The notes under the pieces: model-generated
What the model was told of the DNA's origin: nothing
The model's database searches: none
The model's input: the letters and a program-made list of their open reading frames with translations, nothing else
Shown here: positions 8,549 through 18,153 of the stretch, one piece after another
Layout: each line of letters opens with the position of its first letter
Position numbering within the stretch: the stretch's first letter is position 1
Made by a program: the position numbers and the translations under genes
Origin: an uncultured Selenomonadales bacterium
Lineage (GTDB): Bacteria > Bacillota > Negativicutes > Selenomonadales > Selenomonadaceae
Reading direction: 5' to 3'
DNA: 64,000 bases
Assembly (NCBI GenBank): GCA_937901445.1
Contig: CALDHY010000007.1
Coordinates: forward strand, 3,064 to 67,063

Positions 8549-9580
8549 TTAAATATTTCTATCCAAAAGATTCAAACAATTTTTCAAAACGCCTTGCAGT
8601 TGATTCTGATTAAAATGCATTGCGTGCGCCCAATGATACGTCAACGCAAAATAAACCGCGTCCTTGCCAAAATATTTTCTGAAAGTATTTTCGATTGAAT
8701 TGTAAACGCCGACAAATTTTTCGTCCCCGTATGAAGGCGAACTATCAAAATTTAAATTTTCATAAAAGCCGAAAAGACGCGACTTAATTTTGTATTTTAA
8801 AATATCATTGTTTCTAAAAAATTCAAATTCATTAATAAATTTTTCAAGCCACCTGAAATTTTCAATACGCCTTGAAATTTCATCTTCTAAATTAATTGGC
8901 GCGTTAGATTGAGTGTAGGGATTGTCCCGCCGAATGTAAAAACTTTCCGGCGTCTTTACCAAAACTTTTGCCCTCATAATCCACTTCAAAGAAACTGCCA
9001 ATAAATCTTTTCTTATAAGGTCGGCAAAAATTTTTTCTTTCAAAACAAATTCACGCCTGAAAATATTGTACTGTAAATCTCGAAAAATTTTACCATCGAA
9101 CCATTCATTAAATCTTAAATTTAAATCATCGCGCAGGACTTCAATTTTAGTTACGGGAAATTTATCAAATGAAGTTTTGCGCAGCGGATTTTTAATAATT
9201 CCGTCGTTGCCGCTGATAAAAATATTTGCGCCGTGAACAATATCTGCATCAAATTTTTCAGCAGTTTCATAAAAATTTTGCAGCGCGTTTTGTAAATATA
9301 AATCGTCATTGTGCAGGATTGTAAAATATTTGGCGACGGCGTCTTGTACCAACAAATTTATCGTTGGAGCTTCGCCGAGATTTTTTTTATTGCGAAAAAG
9401 TTTAATTCGGCTGTCAAAAAAATTTTTTTGTACAAATTCAAAAACACCGTCAGTTGAAAAATCGTCACGAATTATTATTTCAAAATCTTGAAAAGTTTGA
9501 TTCAAAACGCTGTTAATACAATCTGCGACGTATTGCTTGCGATTGTACAGCGGTATCAGCACTGAAATTTTCGGCGTCAT
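8549..9580 (-). CDS. Family 2 glycosyltransferase
   Basis: 343-residue GT-A fold enzyme. The N-terminus has [16 protein letters not shown] and [10 protein letters not shown] (nucleotide binding), and ILHNDDLYL near residue 95 serves as the metal-binding DxD-like site. It has no TM segments and is probably cytosolic or membrane-peripheral, acting in surface polysaccharide or lipid-linked sugar assembly. ATG 9580 is preceded by GAGGTGG, better than the frame start at 9607. The donor and acceptor cannot be told from sequence. Confidence 0.82.
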   Translation of the reverse strand: MTPKISVLIPLYNRKQYVADCINSVLNQTFQDFEIIIRDDFSTDGVFEFVQKNFFDSRIKLFRNKKNLGEAPTINLLVQDAVAKYFTILHNDDLYLQNALQNFYETAEKFDADIVHGANIFISGNDGIIKNPLRKTSFDKFPVTKIEVLRDDLNLRFNEWFDGKIFRDLQYNIFRREFVLKEKIFADLIRKDLLAVSLKWIMRAKVLVKTPESFYIRRDNPYTQSNAPINLEDEISRRIENFRWLEKFINEFEFFRNNDILKYKIKSRLFGFYENLNFDSSPSYGDEKFVGVYNSIENTFRKYFGKDAVYFALTYHWAHAMHFNQNQLQGVLKNCLNLLDRNI

Positions 9581-9615
9581 AAAACCACCTCGCGCAGATT
9601 TTATCACAAAAAAAT

Positions 9616-9644
9616 TTGGAATTAAATATTGAACGTGTTATAAT
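9616..9644 (+). promoter_or_regulatory. Predicted sigma-A promoter for tatA-metNI
   Basis: TTGGAA at 9616-9621, 17-base spacer, TATAAT at 9639-9644, 25 bases before the tatA start. Divergent from the glycosyltransferase. Confidence 0.65.
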
Positions 9645-9668
9645 TCGGCGGCGAAAGGATTGGTTAAA

Positions 9669-9977
9669 ATGTTTGGAATTGGAATGGGCGAATTTATTTT
9701 AATTTTGATTGTAGGGTTAATAATTTTCGGACCCAAAAATTTACCTGAAGTAGGAAAGGCACTCGGCAAAGGTTTAAGGGAATTTCGCAAGGCGCAGGCG
9801 GCACTTTCGGCAACGCTTGAAGAATCCGTTAACGAAACGCCAAAAAAAGTTGAAACTAAAACGGCTGAAGTTTCACTGGAAAAAAAGGCAGAACCGGAAC
9901 CTGCGCGAGTAACAGTTGACGACGTAATAAAAACGGCAAAAGAAAATCCCGCCGTCAAAGAGGAGAAGTCAAATTGA
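9669..9977 (+). CDS. tatA: Sec-independent translocase component TatA/TatB
   Basis: About 102 residues. An N-terminal TM helix (EFILILIVGLIIFG) is followed by the hinge FGPKNLPEVG, an amphipathic helix (KALGKGLREFRKAQ) and a charged tail rich in Lys and Glu, the standard TatA/B layout. It forms part of the twin-arginine pore and would export folded cofactor proteins such as the hydrogenase small subunit encoded at 20542-21624. ATG 9669 fits the site AAAGGA. tatC is not in this window. Its 3' end overlaps metN by four bases. Confidence 0.88.
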   Translation: MFGIGMGEFILILIVGLIIFGPKNLPEVGKALGKGLREFRKAQAALSATLEESVNETPKKVETKTAEVSLEKKAEPEPARVTVDDVIKTAKENPAVKEEKSN

Positions 9978-11041
9978 TAAAACTTTCAAATATAGAAAAA
10001 ATTTACGATTCGCCCGCCGGAAAAGTGCACGCGCTGAAAGGTATAAATCTTGAAATTGCACGCGGCGAAATTTACGGGATAATCGGCTTGAGCGGCGCGG
10101 GAAAATCTACGCTTGTACGCTGTATCAATATGCTTGAACGCCCGACCGCCGGAAATGTTTTGGTTGACGGGCAGGAAATGACTAAACTAAATGAAAGTCA
10201 ACTGCGCGACGCCCGCAAAAATATTGGTATGATTTTCCAACATTTTAACTTGTTGAGTTCGGCTACGGTTTATGAAAATATCGCCTTCCCTTTGACACTT
10301 TCAAAAGTTCCAAAAGACGAAATTGCCAAAAAAGTTCAGCCGCTGTTGGAACTTGTCGGCTTGAAGGATAAAGCTAATCAATACCCCGCGCAACTTTCCG
10401 GCGGACAAAAACAGCGCGTAGGAATTGCCCGCGCCCTTGCAAGCAACCCCAAAATTTTACTCTGCGATGAAGCAACCAGCGCGCTTGACCCGCAAACTAC
10501 AAAATCTATCCTTGCACTTATCAAAGATATTAACAAAAAACTTTCGCTGACCGTTGTTGTCATTACGCACGAAATGCAAGTTATCAAGGAAATTTGCGAT
10601 AAAGTTGCAGTCATTTCAAACGGCGTAATTGCAGAGCGCGGCGCAGTACTTGAAGTTTTCACTAATCCTCAACACGAAATTACTAAAGAATTTATCAGCG
10701 TGCTACTTTCAAACGAATTACCCGCCGCCTTTCGCGGCAATGAAATTTCACAAACTAAAACGCCCGGCAGTCTTTTACTTTTGCGCTTAATTTTTTTGGG
10801 CGAAAAGGCTGATGATCCGGTACTCGCGCAGATGATTAGAAATTGTCCCGGCGTTGAATGTACAATGCTTTTCGGCAACCTTGATGAAATTCACGGCGTA
10901 CCTTTTGGCAGATTTATAATCGGCTTAAGCGGCAGTGAAGACGCCGTACAAAACGCGCTGGAATTTTTGGGCGGTAAAGATGTGCGCGTGGAGGTGATTG
11001 GTTATGTCAAGCGAAACCAGCTTGAAGCCGGACACAGTTGA
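9974..11041 (+). CDS. metN: Methionine ABC transporter ATP-binding protein
   Basis: 355 residues: an ATPase domain with Walker A GLSGAGKST, signature LSGGQKQR, Walker B ILLCDEATSALD and switch His in ITHEM, then a C-terminal NIL regulatory domain (about 265-350) that in this family binds methionine and inhibits uptake. It starts at a TTG overlapping the tatA stop, behind GAGGAGAAG. metI follows after 58 bp. No metQ binding-protein gene lies in the locus; the next position is occupied by pseudogene remains. Confidence 0.92.
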   Translation: MIKLSNIEKIYDSPAGKVHALKGINLEIARGEIYGIIGLSGAGKSTLVRCINMLERPTAGNVLVDGQEMTKLNESQLRDARKNIGMIFQHFNLLSSATVYENIAFPLTLSKVPKDEIAKKVQPLLELVGLKDKANQYPAQLSGGQKQRVGIARALASNPKILLCDEATSALDPQTTKSILALIKDINKKLSLTVVVITHEMQVIKEICDKVAVISNGVIAERGAVLEVFTNPQHEITKEFISVLLSNELPAAFRGNEISQTKTPGSLLLLRLIFLGEKADDPVLAQMIRNCPGVECTMLFGNLDEIHGVPFGRFIIGLSGSEDAVQNALEFLGGKDVRVEVIGYVKRNQLEAGHS

Positions 11042-11099
11042 CGCGGTGTAGCGTTGCAGAAATTTCAAAGTTACAGCCGCGTTTTAAATTTTTTGGCAG

Positions 11100-11759
11100 G
11101 TGATTTTTATTAATGAAATAATTCCATTACTGACAAAGGCACTCGGTGAAACGGTTTACATGGTTTTAGTGTCAATGTTAATAGCCTCAATAATCGGCGT
11201 ACCGCTCGGCGTGTTACTTCATACAACTGACAAAGGGCAAATTTTGGAATCGCCCGCGCTAAATAAAATTGTCGGCTCAATCGTAAACGCGCTGCGCTCC
11301 ATTCCATTTATAATTTTAATGGTTGCAATAATTCCTTTCACAAGATTTTTGGTCGGCAGTGCTATTGGAACAACGGCGGCGATTGTACCGCTTGTCGTGG
11401 CGTCAATTCCTTTCATAGGGCGGCAAGTTGAAACTTCACTAAAGGAAGTACCGGCGGGCTTGGTTGAGGCGGCTCTGTCAATGGGCGCAACGCCAATGCA
11501 AATTATTTCAAAAGTTTTATTGCCGGAAGCAATGCCTTCAATCGTCGCGCAGTTGACAACGGTTATAATTGCGCTTGTCGGTGAATCGGCAATGGCGGGC
11601 GCAATAGGCGGCGGCGGCTTGGGCGATTTAGCCATAAGATACGGCTACCAACGTTTTCGCCCTGAAGTAATGCTTGCAACCGTTGTAGTTTTAATTGTCT
11701 TGGTGCAGCTAGTACAATTTTTGGGAAATACTTTAGCAAAGAGGTTAAATAAGCGATGA
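11100..11759 (+). CDS. metI: Methionine ABC transporter permease
   Basis: 219-residue permease with five predicted TM helices and the EAA loop AALSMGATPMQIISKVLLPEA, which contacts MetN. Inner membrane. The GTG at 11100 directly abuts the site GGCAGG, so translation may instead begin at the in-frame ATT at 11109, a rare start; there is no better ATG. The stop overlaps the ATG of a degraded metallo-hydrolase gene (ATGA). Confidence 0.88.
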   Translation: MIFINEIIPLLTKALGETVYMVLVSMLIASIIGVPLGVLLHTTDKGQILESPALNKIVGSIVNALRSIPFIILMVAIIPFTRFLVGSAIGTTAAIVPLVVASIPFIGRQVETSLKEVPAGLVEAALSMGATPMQIISKVLLPEAMPSIVAQLTTVIIALVGESAMAGAIGGGGLGDLAIRYGYQRFRPEVMLATVVVLIVLVQLVQFLGNTLAKRLNKR

Positions 11760-12067
11760 TTAAAATTAACGTCATTCATACGGGTAAAGTTTATGTTTCG
11801 CCCGCGTTGCCTTTCAAAGACAAAATTAAAAATCCCAATCCTTTGCAACTTTCACTTTTATCTTTGTACGGGGTGGCATCGTGAAGTTAGCCCCAACGGC
11901 GAATATGACAGAATCGCGCAGGTTAAACATATGGGCGTCGGACACTTTTTAATTAATCAGGCAATTTATCGGCGCAAAAAAAATTTTTGGTAAATGCAGC
12001 TGAAATTGACGACACTAAAAAATTTCCAATTCGGTACGCGGCGTCAATGTGGAGCGGAATAATTATT
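11756..12067 (+). pseudogene. Degraded metallo-beta-lactamase-fold hydrolase
   Basis: An ATG overlapping the metI stop begins INVIHTGKVYVSPALPFKD, typical of AHL-lactonase-like MBL proteins. A stop occurs after about 40 codons. In another frame TGWHREVSPNGEYDRIAQVK continues the same family (11866-11990). A third frame gives VNAAEIDDTKKFPIRYA and SMWSGI up to 12067. The central HxHxDH metal-binding part is missing. The pieces are in order, so this is a gene with an internal deletion and frameshifts, not chance matches. Confidence 0.75.
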
Positions 12068-12163
12068 TGAATTTAAAATTATTTTTCAATCACTCAAAAT
12101 TGTATATCATTTTAAAATCAACTCTTGATTTTTTCTTTCAAGTTCTAAATATTCTTCCGTGAC

Positions 12164-12318
12164 TTTTTTGGCAACAGCGGTATTGTGGCGTGGAAATTTG
12201 ACAACAAAATTTGGCGGTTAGATACTGAAAGTTTGAAATTGTTGGTGTAACTGAAATCGAAGGTAAAGGTTTTTCAAATGGTTGGTGGCAAAAAAGTTTA
12301 CAAGCGGCTTTTGATTAG
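12164..12318 (+). pseudogene. Fragment of an unidentified protein gene
   Basis: Two adjoining frames read GIVAWKFDNKIWRLDTESLK and, after a one-base shift, VGVTEIEGKGFSNGWWQKSL. Together they look like one coding segment ending at TAG 12318. It has no start and no complete domain. The whole 11.76-12.36 kb stretch appears to be decaying DNA. Confidence 0.5.
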
Positions 12319-12364
12319 GCGAAAAATGCCGCCAACTTAAAGCTTAAAGAAATTTTAAATACAA

Positions 12365-12398
12365 AAGAAAAAACCTTGCAGAATTACGCCGCAAGGTT
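12365..12398 (-). terminator. Terminator of the chemoreceptor gene
   Basis: AACCTTGC (12372-12379) and GCAAGGTT (12391-12398) form a perfect 8-bp stem. Reading on the minus strand it is followed by a T-run (A-rich 12365-12371). It lies 22 bases after the chemoreceptor stop. Confidence 0.8.
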
Positions 12399-12419
12399 AA
12401 ATTTTTTGCAAGGAAAATT

Positions 12420-14156
12420 TTATAAAGTAAATTCGTGTACGGTAGTTTCCATATTTTTTGCCAAATCATTAAGGTTTTCGCTGTCGTCGGCAATTTCAAC
12501 GACACTTTGAGCTTGTTCACCGGTTGCCAATGAAATTGACTCCATTTTCTTTGCAATATCGACTGACATATTGGAAATTTTTTCGGTGCGGTTTACAATA
12601 TCTTCAATCGGCGCGCGCATACTTCCAATTAAATTCATAACCTGTTGGGAATTTTCTTCGGCAACTTTAATCATATTAACAATTTCGCTGAAAGAATTTC
12701 CTGTCGATTCAACATTTTCGCGCCCGTCCGCAACTTGTTTTGACGCGGTATTCATAGTTTTAACGGCGTTTTCGGTAGTTTTTTGAATAGTACTGACAAT
12801 TTCGCCGATTTTTTGAACGGAATTTTGGGAACTTTCGGCAAGCTTGCGCACTTCCTCTGCAACAACAGCAAAGCCGCGCCCGTGTTCACCTGCGCGCGCC
12901 GCCTCAATCGCCGCGTTAAGTGCAAGTAAATTCGTTTGCCCTGCGATATTTGAAATAACTTCGACAATGGATCCAATTTCTTTGGAGTTTTCGCCGAGTT
13001 CCTCAACAATTTTTGCGGATTCTTCGACGGCGGCGGCAATGTCATTCATTTGTTGAACAGTAACGGCGGCTTTTTCGTTACCGGCGGCGGCGTGTTCAAA
13101 AGTTTGTTGGACGCTCTTTAAGCCGGCTTGCATTGCCACGACAGATTTTTCAATGTTTTGTTCCATATTTTTAATTCGTGATTCAGTGTCTGCAATGGCG
13201 GATTTTTGTTGGTCGGTATTATCAGCCGCGCCGCCAACTGCCACAGCTACATTTTGAATCAGATTTTCAGATTTATCAATGTTGCTTTTCATATTCGACG
13301 CGCTGGAAGAAACTTGAACGGCGGCGTTTTGAACTTTGCCGAGTGCCTGCCGCATATGTTCCATAACAGAATTAAATTGTTTAGCGATTGTTCCAAATTC
13401 ATCAGTTGAATCGGTGATAATGCTGTGGCTTAAATCGCCCTGCGCGGCTTTTTCCGTAACTTCCACAATCTGATTAACCGAATGACGAATATTTTTCACC
13501 AAAACTATAAGGATAAAAACTACAAACGCCAAAATTATCGCCAATAAAAATCCCATGATATGAATCAGCGTTGCAAAACTTTCAACTTGATTTTCTGAAG
13601 TTTCAACAGCGTTTCCAAGCCCTTCATTGCAACTCTCTAAATCGTCATTAATTGCCGCGTAAATTTCATCGTACGCCGCATCAACCGCGCTATCCATAAA
13701 AGCAAAACTTGCCGCGCGATCTCCGCCGTCAACAATGCTTAAAAGTTGCGTAACTTGCGATTTATAATTTTGCCACAAAATAATTTCGCCATTCAAAGTT
13801 TCTAAATCGCTCTGCCTTTCGGATTCATCGTCATAATCGCTTTTATTTAAAACCTGTTTATATTTTTCAAATCCCGCGTCAACATCTTGAATATTTTGGT
13901 TGAGTTTTGAACGCCACGCAGAATAATTTGACATGCCTTGCGTCGTTATCACGAAGTAAGCGTTTCTTTGACAGTCCGAAATATTTTTTGAAAGGTCCGT
14001 AACCGTGAAATTGGAGTCCAGCCAATCCCGCACGTTTGAACGTTCGCCGCTTAAGTTGTTGAAGTAATACAAGATAAACAACCCAAAAAGCGAAATCATC
14101 ACAAAGACAGTACCAAACGAACCGATTAACTTTTGAGTAATTGAAAGTTTTGACAT
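12420..14156 (-). CDS. Methyl-accepting chemotaxis protein
   Basis: 578-residue chemoreceptor. A TM helix near 10-32 is followed by a periplasmic four-helix-type ligand domain (about 33-200), a second TM helix (about 202-225), a HAMP domain (about 226-280) and a long cytoplasmic signalling helix pair. The hairpin tip contains the highly conserved [19 protein letters not shown] and [14 protein letters not shown] segments that bind CheA/CheW. No aromatic CheR-docking pentapeptide is seen at the C-terminus. ATG 14156 follows AAGGGCGTGAG. No chemotaxis kinase gene lies in the window. Confidence 0.92.
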   Translation of the reverse strand: MSKLSITQKLIGSFGTVFVMISLFGLFILYYFNNLSGERSNVRDWLDSNFTVTDLSKNISDCQRNAYFVITTQGMSNYSAWRSKLNQNIQDVDAGFEKYKQVLNKSDYDDESERQSDLETLNGEIILWQNYKSQVTQLLSIVDGGDRAASFAFMDSAVDAAYDEIYAAINDDLESCNEGLGNAVETSENQVESFATLIHIMGFLLAIILAFVVFILIVLVKNIRHSVNQIVEVTEKAAQGDLSHSIITDSTDEFGTIAKQFNSVMEHMRQALGKVQNAAVQVSSSASNMKSNIDKSENLIQNVAVAVGGAADNTDQQKSAIADTESRIKNMEQNIEKSVVAMQAGLKSVQQTFEHAAAGNEKAAVTVQQMNDIAAAVEESAKIVEELGENSKEIGSIVEVISNIAGQTNLLALNAAIEAARAGEHGRGFAVVAEEVRKLAESSQNSVQKIGEIVSTIQKTTENAVKTMNTASKQVADGRENVESTGNSFSEIVNMIKVAEENSQQVMNLIGSMRAPIEDIVNRTEKISNMSVDIAKKMESISLATGEQAQSVVEIADDSENLNDLAKNMETTVHEFTL

Positions 14157-14186
14157 AAACTCACGCCCTTAAAAAAATGTTGCTTA

Positions 14187-14216
14187 ATTATATCGTTTTT
14201 TGTATACACGTTGCAA
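14187..14216 (-). promoter_or_regulatory. Predicted promoter of the chemoreceptor gene
   Basis: On the minus strand TTGCAA (14216-14211), 18-base spacer, TATAAT (14192-14187), 30 bases before the ATG. Confidence 0.55.
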
Positions 14217-14218
14217 GC

Positions 14219-15703
14219 TTAATCTGTAAGGGATTCAGCCCATTTTTTCAGAAAAATTTGTTCATTATATTTTGGGCGGGCGTTAATTATTTTTTGTACG
14301 TTGTTGAAAAAGTTTTTGGCAAATTTGCGGGGATTTTCTTCAACGTCAAGGCGTTTTTGAATTGTACTTTCAGCAAGATAAAAGTTATCGACGGCTTTTT
14401 TATAATTGTTTAGCCGCTCCAAAATTTCAAAAATTACGTCGCGCAGATTTCCTTTCAGCGCAAATTCTATCAGCGGCAAAAATCTTTCTTCAATCGCAAG
14501 CCGCAGTTTCCGCCATTCCTCAAACCACGCGAAGTAAAGATTCTGTTCAATCCTGTTTTTAATGCAAAGATTTTCAAATTGCCCGCGTAAATCTTTTTTG
14601 AACGAAATATAATCTGCGCTCCAAATTTCCGCCGCGTCAATTATCGCCCTAACAAAACTTTTATTTTCGGCAAAGAAAATTATTTTGTCCTGCGCGAGTG
14701 TAACGGATTCAGCGATACTTTCAACAAGGAGATTGAAACTTACGCGCGGCTCATTTTCAAATTGGTAAAGTTCAACCAAAATTTTACTGCCGCTCATAAT
14801 TCGTTCACGGTACGCCGCCATTTCTTCAGCTTCACTGCGAATTTCCAAAATTTGCGCCGCTATTTCTTCGACGCCCAAATTTAAAATCTGTGCCAATTTT
14901 TCACGGCGATTTTTCAGCAATAAATTTTCTTCCAGCGTCAAGTGCGGACTGTCGATATATCTTGCGTTAAATGGAATTGCAATTTCAGCCGCCGCCGAGC
15001 CGTAAAGTTGCAAGTACTTTAAAACTTCATCAGCCACGCTTATTACCGCTTTATAAAATTTTACCGGCGATTGATTAATTTCCGCCACGTCATATTTTGC
15101 CGACAGTTCATAAAAATTAAATTTTTCGGCTTTTAACTTTTCTAAGATTAAAAATTTTGCAGATTGTTTGTAAAGGCGATTAGCCGCAGCGTCTTTAAAA
15201 AATGGAATAAGTTTATTGTTTTGAAAAATTTCAAGAATAACGCGCGGCTCTGAATAAAAATTTGCAGGTTGTAAAGCGTCGCTGCAAAGTATGACATTTA
15301 CCGAACTGTCAGGCGAAATTCCGTACATTGCGCCTTCATAGTCTAAATCTTTGCGAGACAAAACGCCGTCATCATTTACAAGCCACGCAAATCTTTTATT
15401 GATACGCCAATAAGTTCCCGTGAAAAATGGAAAAGTTTTATCAGCAATCATTTTCCAAAGTTCATTCGGCGTTGGAACTTTCCAGTTATTGTAGCCGCCC
15501 CAATTTTGGTTATTTATCGTTGTAACCAATTTTTTTGCTTTATTGCCGGAATAAGGATTGTTGCCGGATTTTTGATAGGGGAAAAATTTTAAATTCGTCC
15601 AAATTAAGCCGGTGTCTTTGTCAAAAATAATTTTATCGTTGTTTTCAAAAAAGTACCAACGCTGATTTTTAATAGTGTCCAATAAAATATCCAATTCGTT
15701 CAT
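14219..15703 (-). CDS. DUF1566-like domain protein of unknown function
   Basis: 494 residues without signal peptide or TM helix. Residues about 20-130 carry the signature of the DUF1566/Lcl C-terminal-like fold: DTGLIWTN, then GGYNNWKVPTPNELWKM. The remaining ~360 residues are helical and charged and I do not recognise them. The gene directly follows the decarboxylase (stop and start adjoin at 15703/15704), so the two are probably co-translated. A role as a cytosolic, possibly lectin-like or scaffold protein is speculative. Confidence 0.6.
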   Translation of the reverse strand: MNELDILLDTIKNQRWYFFENNDKIIFDKDTGLIWTNLKFFPYQKSGNNPYSGNKAKKLVTTINNQNWGGYNNWKVPTPNELWKMIADKTFPFFTGTYWRINKRFAWLVNDDGVLSRKDLDYEGAMYGISPDSSVNVILCSDALQPANFYSEPRVILEIFQNNKLIPFFKDAAANRLYKQSAKFLILEKLKAEKFNFYELSAKYDVAEINQSPVKFYKAVISVADEVLKYLQLYGSAAAEIAIPFNARYIDSPHLTLEENLLLKNRREKLAQILNLGVEEIAAQILEIRSEAEEMAAYRERIMSGSKILVELYQFENEPRVSFNLLVESIAESVTLAQDKIIFFAENKSFVRAIIDAAEIWSADYISFKKDLRGQFENLCIKNRIEQNLYFAWFEEWRKLRLAIEERFLPLIEFALKGNLRDVIFEILERLNNYKKAVDNFYLAESTIQKRLDVEENPRKFAKNFFNNVQKIINARPKYNEQIFLKKWAESLTD

Positions 15704-17161
15704 TTAACGCCCTCCAAAAATTTTAATTGTGTTCAGATTAGTATCAGCCGCGCCGATAATTCGCCCGCCAATATTTTTTTGTTGCTTGATAAAGTCGATT
15801 GTATCAGCCGTGATAATTTCGCCGGGATTTAAAATTGGAATACCGGGCGGATAAAAAGTAACTTCCTCCGCGCAGATTTTACCGGCGGCTTTTTCAAGTG
15901 CAACAGTTTGATTTTCGGCGAAAAAAACTTCACGCGGCGAAATTTCAGATTTAACAATTTCGTTAAACGTAGGGATAAACCTTTTAGGCGGCGCAGAAAT
16001 TTTTTTATTGGTGGCAAAATTTTTAAGCGCGTCAACCAACTTTTCAACCGTCGCGCAGGTGTCGGCGTAGGTTATCAGAAAAAGCAAATTGGCGGCGTCC
16101 GAAAGTTCACACTGTATTTTAAATTCGTGGCGTAAAATTTTTTCTGCGTCAATTCCCGTAATTCCCAAATTTTCAACGTTGACTGTAACCTTTGTAAAAT
16201 CTAACTCAAAATTTTTAACCGCGTCGAAAGTTTTTAAGCCGTCGATTGAATTAATTTCTGCGCGAAGATTTTTAGAAAGTTGTACAGCTTGAGAAATTTT
16301 TTCAGGGGCTTGTTGCATTTGAAGGCGTGCCGCGTCCAGCGATGCAAGCAATAAATAATTTGGGCTTGTAGATTGTAAAAGACTTGCGGCGCGGCGTGCA
16401 CTTTCGACAAATTTTTTTCGTACCATAAGCATTGAAGTTTGAGTAAGTGAACCCAAAAGTTTGTGCGTGGACTGCGCGGCTAAATCTGCGCCCGCGTCCG
16501 GTGCCGAAATTGGCAACTCGTCTGAAAATTGCAAGTGCGCGCCGTGTGCCTCGTCAACTAAAAGTAACATTCCCGCCGCGTGTAATATTTCTGCGATTTT
16601 TTTAACGTCAGCCGCCACGCCGTAATAATTCGGTGAAGTCAAGATTAACGCTCGCGCAGTTGGAAATTTTTCTATTGCAAGCTTTAAAGTTTCAAGCGAA
16701 ATGTTAAGCGGTATTTGTAATTCGTTGGAAAATTCGACAGGCAAGAAAATTGGAATTGCGCCCGCCAAAATTAATCCCGCCATTACCGAGCGATGAGAAT
16801 TGCGCGGAATAAAAACTAAATCGCCGGGCTTAAGCGTTGCAAGAATCATTGACTGAATCGCGCAGGTTGTACCGTTGATAATGAATAAAACTTCATCTGC
16901 GTGCCAAAGTTGCGCGGCTAAAGTTTCGGCGTCTTTAATGCAAGTGCGCGGGCTGTGCAAGTCGTCAAGTTCTTCCATAAGTGAAACTTCTTGACGTAAA
17001 CCTTCAGCTGTAATTAAATTTTTTAAAAGCGAATGTGCGCCGAGTCCTTGTTTGTGTCCGGGCGTATGGAAAGCAAGCGCGGCGTCATTTGAATATTTTT
17101 GCATTGCCGAAATTATAGGGGCTAAGGGATAAGGACTAAGGGATAAGGGATTTTCTTTCAA
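15704..17161 (-). CDS. Orn/Lys/Arg decarboxylase family protein
   Basis: PLP-dependent basic amino acid decarboxylase of the aspartate aminotransferase fold, about 485 residues. AFHTPGHKQG near residue 30 and LLVDEAHGAHL (Asp for the PLP ring) are present, and STHKLLGSLTQTS holds the PLP-binding Lys. The C-terminal domain ends in a PPGIPILNPGE segment typical of the family. Arginine, lysine and ornithine cannot be separated by eye. A TTG at 17161 behind AAAGGAAG is the likely start. Residues 2-13 (KENPLSLSPYPLAP region) are encoded by a heptamer repeat array. Confidence 0.85.
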   Translation of the reverse strand: MKENPLSLSPYPLAPIISAMQKYSNDAALAFHTPGHKQGLGAHSLLKNLITAEGLRQEVSLMEELDDLHSPRTCIKDAETLAAQLWHADEVLFIINGTTCAIQSMILATLKPGDLVFIPRNSHRSVMAGLILAGAIPIFLPVEFSNELQIPLNISLETLKLAIEKFPTARALILTSPNYYGVAADVKKIAEILHAAGMLLLVDEAHGAHLQFSDELPISAPDAGADLAAQSTHKLLGSLTQTSMLMVRKKFVESARRAASLLQSTSPNYLLLASLDAARLQMQQAPEKISQAVQLSKNLRAEINSIDGLKTFDAVKNFELDFTKVTVNVENLGITGIDAEKILRHEFKIQCELSDAANLLFLITYADTCATVEKLVDALKNFATNKKISAPPKRFIPTFNEIVKSEISPREVFFAENQTVALEKAAGKICAEEVTFYPPGIPILNPGEIITADTIDFIKQQKNIGGRIIGAADTNLNTIKIFGGR

Positions 17162-17215
17162 TTTGTTACTTCCTTTCAAGTTAGGGATTAGGGGCTAAGG
17201 GTTAAGGACTAGGGG
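17115..17215. repeat. Two heptamer repeat clusters at the decarboxylase start
   Basis: Cluster 17115-17150 lies inside the start of the decarboxylase gene. Cluster 17181-17215 lies just upstream of it. Both have the G-rich strand on + and units of the TAAGGGA/TAAGGAC/TAGGGGC type. Confidence 0.8.
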
Positions 17216-17219
17216 AGGT

Positions 17220-17331
17220 GTCGCCCGGCAACCGCGCAGACGCGCCGCTTGTTGGAGCGTAGGAAAACGTAAAACGCGGACGTTTAGAATAGTTGGAGCG
17301 TACAGAAACGCAAAGCGCATGTGCGGGCGAC
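17220..17331. repeat. Small inverted-repeat-bounded element
   Basis: GTCGCCCG (17220-17227) and CGGGCGAC (17324-17331) bound a GC-richer 112-bp segment. It also contains two direct copies of GTTGGAGCGTA (17251 and 17292). It has no open frame of note. The stretch 17180-17454 otherwise holds only repeats and the hydrogenase terminator. It may be a miniature mobile or REP-like element; inference only. Confidence 0.45.
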
Positions 17332-17402
17332 GATTCTTTCTTTGGTACTTTATTTCTTTTAAAGAAAGAAAGTACATTTAAAAAATAAAAAATAAATTAC
17401 AT

Positions 17403-17427
17403 AAAAAAACTCCATCAAATGACGGAG
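17403..17427 (-). terminator. Terminator of the hydrogenase operon
   Basis: On the minus strand CTCCGTC (17427-17421) pairs with GATGGAG (17416-17410) with one G-U pair, followed by seven T. It lies 28 bases after the hyaC stop. Confidence 0.8.
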
Positions 17428-17454
17428 CCAAAAAATTTATTCAAGTTCAAAAAA

Positions 17455-18147
17455 TTAATCAAGTTCGTTAGCGTCTTTGGGCGTATGTGCAAGAATTTTT
17501 TTGCCGCTGAACATGCTGGAAACTTCACTTTCGCCTTCCATAAATTCTGCGCGAATAACCATGTACAAATGCCCAATAGCAAAGAGAATAATAAACCACG
17601 CGACGTAATGGTGAATGTAATGAGTCATCATTTCACTGCCTACAAGCGTATTAACCCAGCCAAAAAGCATTCCGCCCGTACCTGAAGGATTCGTCATAAA
17701 GTACATTGCAAAGCCGGTAAGAATTTCAATCGCCAAAAGAACATACAGCGCGGCGTATGAACCCCTTGCAAGCGGATTTCTCAAGAAAGAGGCGTGGTGC
17801 GGTTTTAAAAGCATGTAGTGAAGTGCAACGTCAACTGTTTCTTCGTAAAAATGCCCTTCCCAAACGCGCGGAAAAAGTCTGTCACCTTTGTTAATGATAA
17901 AGCCGTAAACCCTCAAGATTGACGACGCACATAAAATAAACGCCGAAGTAAAATGAATGTCACGTACCAAATCCATTGAAGTTATCGTGAAGAAAGGCTC
18001 GGTTGTCGAAACGTTCATTGGCTTGGTTATCAAAAGTCCCGTGATAAACAGAATGACAATTTGTGAAGCCATTATCCAGTGAAAAATTCGCAGGAACGGG
18101 CTGAAAATATAATATTCCTTGCGCTTAACTTCTTTAACGGATTTCAT
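17455..18147 (-). CDS. hyaC: [NiFe]-hydrogenase b-type cytochrome subunit
   Basis: 230-residue integral membrane dihaem cytochrome b that passes electrons from the periplasmic hydrogenase to quinone. About four TM helices are visible (around 25-45, 85-105, 135-160, 185-205). Candidate haem ligands are the histidines in FHWIMAS, RDIHFTSAF, HYIHHYVAWF and GHLYMV. It lies 6 bp downstream of hyaB, with an AGGAGGTGAG site. It is the last gene of the operon, and the length fits HyaC. Confidence 0.9.
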   Translation of the reverse strand: MKSVKEVKRKEYYIFSPFLRIFHWIMASQIVILFITGLLITKPMNVSTTEPFFTITSMDLVRDIHFTSAFILCASSILRVYGFIINKGDRLFPRVWEGHFYEETVDVALHYMLLKPHHASFLRNPLARGSYAALYVLLAIEILTGFAMYFMTNPSGTGGMLFGWVNTLVGSEMMTHYIHHYVAWFIILFAIGHLYMVIRAEFMEGESEVSSMFSGKKILAHTPKDANELD

Positions 18148-18153
18148 AGCGGC

